A stretch of DNA of 64,000 bases from Citrus sinensis (taxonomy: Eukaryota > Streptophyta > Magnoliopsida > Sapindales > Rutaceae): the NCBI RefSeq assembly GCF_022201045.2, contig NC_068556.1, forward strand, positions 23,045,501-23,109,500, given 5' to 3'. How positions within the stretch are numbered: the stretch's first letter is position 1; each line of letters begins with the position of its first letter. This document shows, in pieces, positions 49,101 to 64,000 of the stretch. The translations under genes were made by a program, and so were the position numbers. The notes below the pieces were generated by a model. It worked only from the letters and a program-made list of their open reading frames with translations, did not search any database and was not told where the DNA came from.

Positions 49101-51369
49101 TAGAGTGCTTTAGAGTTGTAATGGAGTCAGCATAGCATTGCAAATGTGTTTTTAGGCAAGTCTGCATTCGACTTTTCTTTAATTGCTTTTGGATGTGGCT
49201 TGTAGGCACCTTATTAGTGAATGAAAGAATGTTGGAGACCTATGTGATTGCTAGAGATCGATTTCTTGTCCCAATGGGAAAAATGTTTCCCTCAGTTGGA
49301 AGGTAAATATCACCCATGATATCCCTTATTGTCCCGCATTATTTTTTGAATCTTGAATCTCCCTGCTCTTAACCTCCAATCATTTTGATTCAAAGATAAT
49401 TGCTGTTGTAGGATTCATATGGCTCCTTTTAGCGATGAATATTTGTTTGTTGAAATTGCGAATAAGGTGTGCAGTCGGCTCAAATTATATTTTGTGTTGT
49501 GCCTCATGTTTTGACTACACAGTAATTAACTTTTTGTTATTTATTTTCTCTTTTAAACCTTTTTGCAGGCTCTCTTCTGGCAGCAACAAAATTATTATGG
49601 GGTTGATCTGACACCCTTATATGGATCTGCATTCCATGGATACTTTTCTCAGGTCTATTATATTTTCACGACTCTATGTTGTGGTCAACCTCCATGATAG
49701 TTTTTCCTTTGTGGAAAGTCTAATAAGCTTTAGAAGCTAAGTCAACCTTGAGATAATCCTCCTCACATCCTTTTTATCTTTCCATCTGGTCAAATTGGCA
49801 GTTTTTTCCGTTCCTTATTGAAGTCTTGTAAACAATGGATGCTCTCGAATGAGGATAGAATGTTACATCCATCCAGTTATTTGATGCTTTTTGTTTGAGT
49901 CCAAGCAGCACCAAAAACTTGAAAGTTTTTCTCATCTTGCATCTGTACCCAAATCGAAAAATAGGTAAAATATACACCCAAATAATAAAAGCATTGAGAC
50001 TTATCTGCTGCTAGTGCTTTCCTAATTCTCAGAAGCCTTGACAAGCTGTCATTAAAGGGTTAAAGTGTGTCTCGGTGTTTTCTTTGCATTACATTGCCTG
50101 TTGGGTTGCTTGATATTTCATTAAGTTGTTATGGTTACTTCTGTGACCATATCTGCTTAACCCATCTTAACTGATAGTCTCCATCTCAATATTTAATGTA
50201 GCCTGTGGTAGATGCATTTGATCCGAGATTATTGGTGGCCCCTGCGGTTTCTCACGTGATAGATTTTAAGAAAACAAAGGTATTAAATGTTTGGTAGCTT
50301 TCAAATGTTGTGATTCTTTTCTTATGCTGTCATTTTCTGAACATGTGCCAAGCACCTCTCGTTTATTACTGTTATCTTAAAATTCTTTCTTGGTTTCATT
50401 GTTTTTCTTTAAATCGAACTATACTGCTTTTGATACTTTATCGCAAATCATTATTTAACCTTTTCTTACTCCCATGTGCAGGAAGAGAATTTATATGAAA
50501 TTGATATTCCATTGAAATTCATATCTTCTGTCGGCACCAGAGTACATGGTTTAGCTTGCTGGTTTGATGTACTGTTTGATGGGAGGTAATAAATCAGCAA
50601 TCAATCAACCAGTCAAATATACATCAGCCATGGAGTTAATTTCTTTGTACATTGTATTGTATCTTGAGATCATGGGGTTCTATCTAATTGAACTGCTTTA
50701 ATCAAACAGTACCGTACAAAGGTGGCTAACTACTGCTCCTGGTGCCCCTACTACCCACTGGTACCAATTACGCTGTGTTCTCTCTCAGCCGCTGTATGTT
50801 ATGGCAGGACAAGAAATAACAGGTCAACTCCGCATGATTGCACACAGTGCTCAGAGTTACACCATATATCTAACATTGTCAGGTTGGTTCTTGTCTTCTA
50901 TTTTGTTGGTGTTGGTGGCTTGTCGTCTTGGTTTTCTAACAAGCGCCAATTATAACTAAATTTAGTTAAAATGTGGGGACCTGGTGCTGACCAAGGAGGA
51001 ATACTTCAGACATCATCTTGCAAGCTTGATCTTAAAGAACCCTATTACAGAATGTCCCAACCGCAACCCTATGTACTGACACAAGATCAGCAACCACATC
51101 AGCTAATGCATTCACAGGTATTGACTAATTCTTTCATTAGATTTTTGCCTGTGCAATACTGAATTGTCTAACCTTGTACCAGAATGTCACCCAGGATTAT
51201 TTGTAGTTAAGCATCATGTGATCATATTGTAAGATTACTCCATTATCATGGCAATTGCAGTAAATTTTTTTAACCAATGTAACAGGATATACCAATTCAA
51301 GCAGAGGATTTAGAGGAACCGGAGTTAATACAACTACAATCTCAATGTTCAGGTGCTCAGCTTCAATAA
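46145..51369 (+). CDS. PRMT4: Arginine methyltransferase PRMT4 / CARM1 homologue
   Basis: Fifteen coding exons (46145-46336, 46822-46884, 47195-47297, 48096-48242, 48444-48547, 48701-48799, 48893-48962, 49206-49302, 49412-49466, 49569-49652, 50202-50279, 50482-50585, 50710-50882, 50966-51117, 51286-51369) give 534 residues, with every junction in phase. An N-terminal PH-like domain leads into the Rossmann fold: motif [11 protein letters not shown] at 188-197, the double-E loop with Glu257 (SEPMG) and Glu266 (NERM), then the beta barrel with the THW loop at 414-416. It is a type I enzyme making asymmetric dimethylarginine on histone H3 and other nuclear proteins. Arabidopsis PRMT4A/4B act in flowering-time control. 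The Gln-rich C terminus is plant-like. It converges with IleRS, with 682 bases between stop codons. Confidence 0.96.
47053..47091. repeat. (CATA)n(TA)n microsatellite in PRMT4 intron 2
   Basis: About five CATA units passing into a TA run. Confidence 0.9.
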
Positions 51370-52051
51370 GTAATCATCATGTATGTTTCGAAATCTAGGG
51401 TTGGATAAAAATCAAATATACAAGTCCGTGTTTGTAACTTCAAGTTTTCTACAGCAGTCCTCTTGGTCACTTTTGATCATTTGTCATGATTCCTGTATAT
51501 TAGAGCGCCATGATTTTTAGCCTTATTGTTGCTGGAATACGCATTTTGTATGATTACCTTGTGACTTGGCCAGTTCAAATAATCAGATTCAGTTTGGTGG
51601 CTTTAGTTAACCTCCTTTTATCATCTTGGATCGTTCAGTAATTTTTTTCCTTTTTTTTTTTCCCATTTTTTGAATAAGAATCGATCAGTGTTTATTAGGC
51701 ATGTATATTCTAACAACTACAACCTATAGAAAATAGCCGTCCGTTACCTAGGAAAAGAATACAGGTTCTGTTTTACTATAATGGGTATTCCTCGAATGCT
51801 TTGTCGGGGAAAAAGAAATTGTAACCAAAGAATTTCATTTCAACTTGGTACATTTCTACGGGCTTCGTTCATAATTACTGATTGGTTGAGATAACCCGGC
51901 AGATGAATTCCGCAAGGAAAATTAACTTGGAAGCCCAATCCGATAATGTCGGTGCTTTGGGCGTATATGCCCATCAACGCAAACTATAACCAACGAATCC
52001 GCGATGTGACGGGCTCAAGAGACAGTGTCACTTCTTCTGTTTTTCGAATAA
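51370..52051. other. Convergent 3' ends of PRMT4 and IleRS
   Basis: The space between the two stop codons, shared by both 3' UTRs. No other feature seen. Confidence 0.6.
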
Positions 52052-61887
<9,836 letters not shown>

Positions 61888-62686
61888 ATTTTCTAATTTC
61901 TATTTTATTTATTTAAGTTATTATTCATATTTATCTTTTAGTCTTCCTCTGATTCATAAATTTCATTCACTTGCTACAGAGATTCTGCATTTTCAGCCAC
62001 TGTAGCGTATGCTCAGGCTGAGTGAAATATCATGTGGATATATACCGCCACAACCTTCAGCCTTTAATTATTCTTCACATATATTTTTTAATATTTTTAT
62101 TTAAAAAACAAGACCTCGTTGCTTTTTTTTATTATTATTTACTGCAGAGCCTCCCCCATGAACTTGAAATTTTGGGTATAATCTTATTAAATATTTTAAT
62201 AAAAGTTAGTAATTGTAATTAGGTTTTTTATTTTTTATTTTACAATTGGATGTATTGCACTATTTTTGTTCCCTTTTATTAAAAAGGAAAATTTGAAATA
62301 AAAGAACGGACAAAATATTCAACTATCGTTAAACAGTCCGACGTCGTTTTTAAGCAAACCCTGCCTCCACATTTTGATGAAACACTTATCAGAGAAATGG
62401 CTACTGAATTCCACAGTTGTGCCAAACCGATATCTTTGAAAAAGTCTAAACCAAACCAACCATGAAAGTTGGTAGAGGCAAGCCGCGGACTCAAGCCAAA
62501 ACAATGTTCTTAAATCAACATGAGAAAATACTTGTAAAGATGAACACAATTTAGGTTCTATCTCATTGATGTTACAGCTGAAAATTGAACATTATTGTTT
62601 TTTTACAGGGAAAAGCGATTAGTATTATGAAAACAAATCCAATCGGGACAGCCATAGCCATTGATAACGAAGAGATGCTGCACCTA
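61888..62686. other. IleRS promoter and Toc159-like 3' flank
   Basis: About 800 bases between two genes on the same strand. The sequence just upstream of the IleRS ATG is AT-rich and I saw no convincing TATA box. No additional gene seen. Confidence 0.5.
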
Positions 62687-64000
62687 CTATGATGTGCTTT
62701 GGCCAGCAGAACCGGGACAAATACTTCTAAAACTGGACAGTGCAATAGGAACAATACCAATGAGAGCCATCTGCAATTGCTCGGAGCTGCTTAATTTGAC
62801 AGTAACTTGCCCACTTCGCTGCTTGTTCAATCCAATGCAGACTGCCATCTTAGAGCTCCGTCCTACAGAGAACTGAGACTGTACGTTGGCCATCAGATTC
62901 AGGTCACCTCTCCAGTTCATCAATGACAGACCCAGACTGGAATTGTTGTTGCCGATAGGAAAATCTTTATCCTTGAGTCGCAGTTCCAGGTTGGCTCCGT
63001 ATGCCGTGTCACCGCGACATTGCACAGCTCCAGCATTTCCTGATAAAACCAAGCGCTTCCCAACAGCAATCTCATCCTCAATTTTAAGTCCAGTTGCCAC
63101 ATTTTCGCCTAATAAAGTGATTGATACTCCACCAGATGTTTTGTTCATTTTGAAGCTTCTGAATTTGGTTTCGCTTCTGAAGATGTAAGCCAGCTGCCTT
63201 CCAACAGTCTGAATGTCAAGTCCTGCCATGGTTGAACCGCTCTCCGCAAACTTGGCTGAAATTGAGGAATCTAAATGAATATTGAACTCCTTTTTATCCT
63301 TTGTTATTTGAAAGGCGAATGCACCTGGGAACTGATTGGCAATAACAAAATTTCTTTCCAGGCTGACACCATCAAACCCGCAATCATGGTCCCAGCTGGG
63401 TGAGTCCAAAACAGGCCTCGCTAGAAGCTGAGATGTTGCCTCCAAAAGTCGGTATCTATATGCAGGACTGTCTCCATCAAAAGAGGGTGGTAGAGCAAAG
63501 TCAGGTAACATAGCTGGTACAGTTGCTGGAGGATCATCTTCTAGGTTACCATCTTCCCTCTCATCATCATTGTTACTCCTATAGCCCTTTTTCTTCATCT
63601 CCCTCAACCTTTTCACCTCCTCTTTCCACTGTTTCTTTTGAAGAAGCTGGACTCGGTAATCATATTCCTCAAAGTAGGCTTTTCTTTGCTCTTTGCTGAG
63701 CTTAGCAACCTGAGATTTCCTTAGGGGCTTGAAAGGTGGGAGCTGGTCATATTCATCCTCATCTTCTAGATCAGAACCTGAAAAATCAACCAACTCAACA
63801 TCCGATTCAACACCATCACCACCTTGATCAACTGAGAGTTTTGGATGAGTGTGAGACTGCAACAGTGATGACAAGAAATAGGATAGAGGTGCTGGACGAC
63901 GGAAGCCAAAAAACTTCTTAGGGGCAGGACCTTGAGATTTTGACACAGAATTTGCCTCAGATAAGATTTTCAAGGAGAAGCACAATAGTAATAATTGGGG
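62687..64000 (-). CDS. Toc159-like chloroplast import receptor, C-terminal part
   Basis: The frame is open to the window edge, so only the last 437 residues are visible; the acidic A-domain and nearly all of the GTPase domain lie outside. The visible part starts with the end of the G-domain region (PQLLLLCFSLKILSEA) and then holds the M-domain: FGFRRPAPLSYFLSSLLQS, DQLPPFKPLRKSQVAKLSKE, YDYRVQLLQKKQWKEE, SWDHDCGFDGVSLE, TKDKKEFNIHLDSS and LGLSLMNWRGDL. The M-domain anchors the receptor in the outer chloroplast envelope, where the GTPase domain recognises transit peptides of preproteins. Wording is closest to Toc159, less like Toc120/132 and clearly not Toc90. No intron is seen in this part. 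Confidence 0.93.
   Translation of the reverse strand, partial: PQLLLLCFSLKILSEANSVSKSQGPAPKKFFGFRRPAPLSYFLSSLLQSHTHPKLSVDQGGDGVESDVELVDFSGSDLEDEDEYDQLPPFKPLRKSQVAKLSKEQRKAYFEEYDYRVQLLQKKQWKEEVKRLREMKKKGYRSNNDDEREDGNLEDDPPATVPAMLPDFALPPSFDGDSPAYRYRLLEATSQLLARPVLDSPSWDHDCGFDGVSLERNFVIANQFPGAFAFQITKDKKEFNIHLDSSISAKFAESGSTMAGLDIQTVGRQLAYIFRSETKFRSFKMNKTSGGVSITLLGENVATGLKIEDEIAVGKRLVLSGNAGAVQCRGDTAYGANLELRLKDKDFPIGNNNSSLGLSLMNWRGDLNLMANVQSQFSVGRSSKMAVCIGLNKQRSGQVTVKLSSSEQLQMALIGIVPIALSSFRSICPGSAGQSTS

Overview
This window looks like nuclear DNA of a dicot plant. It is AT-rich, its genes are split by short GT-AG introns, and every protein I could place belongs to a land-plant family (FPF1, VAMP72, RALF, TSPO, XXT, organellar IleRS, Toc159). 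Citrus or a related rosid is only an impression. I saw no tRNA, rRNA, CRISPR array, or bacterial or viral gene block, and no intact LTR element.

Layout, left to right. An FPF1-like gene (minus) is followed by an empty AT-rich stretch and a hAT-type element at 6.4-7.2 kb. VAMP724 (minus, 8.2-11.2 kb) carries two MITE-like elements and a tandem duplication in its first intron, and a hairpin MITE with 9-bp target duplications just downstream. A second hAT-type element, a SINE and a decayed hAT-like block (11.7-15.4 kb) precede a seven-exon coiled-coil gene (plus, 15.9-17.1 kb). Then come gene relics (17.3-21.1 kb), a PP2C40-like phosphatase (minus), an AlaX-type tRNA-editing gene (minus), a RALF peptide gene (plus), HSBP (minus, with a U12-type AT-AC intron) and TSPO (plus, with a tripled 47-bp leader). 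At 38.6-39.7 kb a SINE is split by a hAT-type element. The last part holds a xyloglucan xylosyltransferase (plus), PRMT4/CARM1 (plus), organellar isoleucyl-tRNA synthetase (minus, 22 coding exons) and the 3' end of a Toc159-like import receptor (minus, running off the right edge).

Exon models were built by hand. For each gene I checked that coding phase carries across every junction, that splice sites are plausible, and that the product fits the family as I remember it. The genes do not form a pathway. Two translation-fidelity genes (AlaX, IleRS) and two organelle-related genes (IleRS, Toc159) lie here, but I read that as chance.

I found no clearly new multi-gene system. The most interesting signals are the U12 intron in HSBP, the nested SINE/hAT insertion, the Mutator-like hairpin MITE beside VAMP724, the exact triple repeat in the TSPO leader, the GC-AG intron in IleRS and the modular 54-nt exons of the coiled-coil gene.
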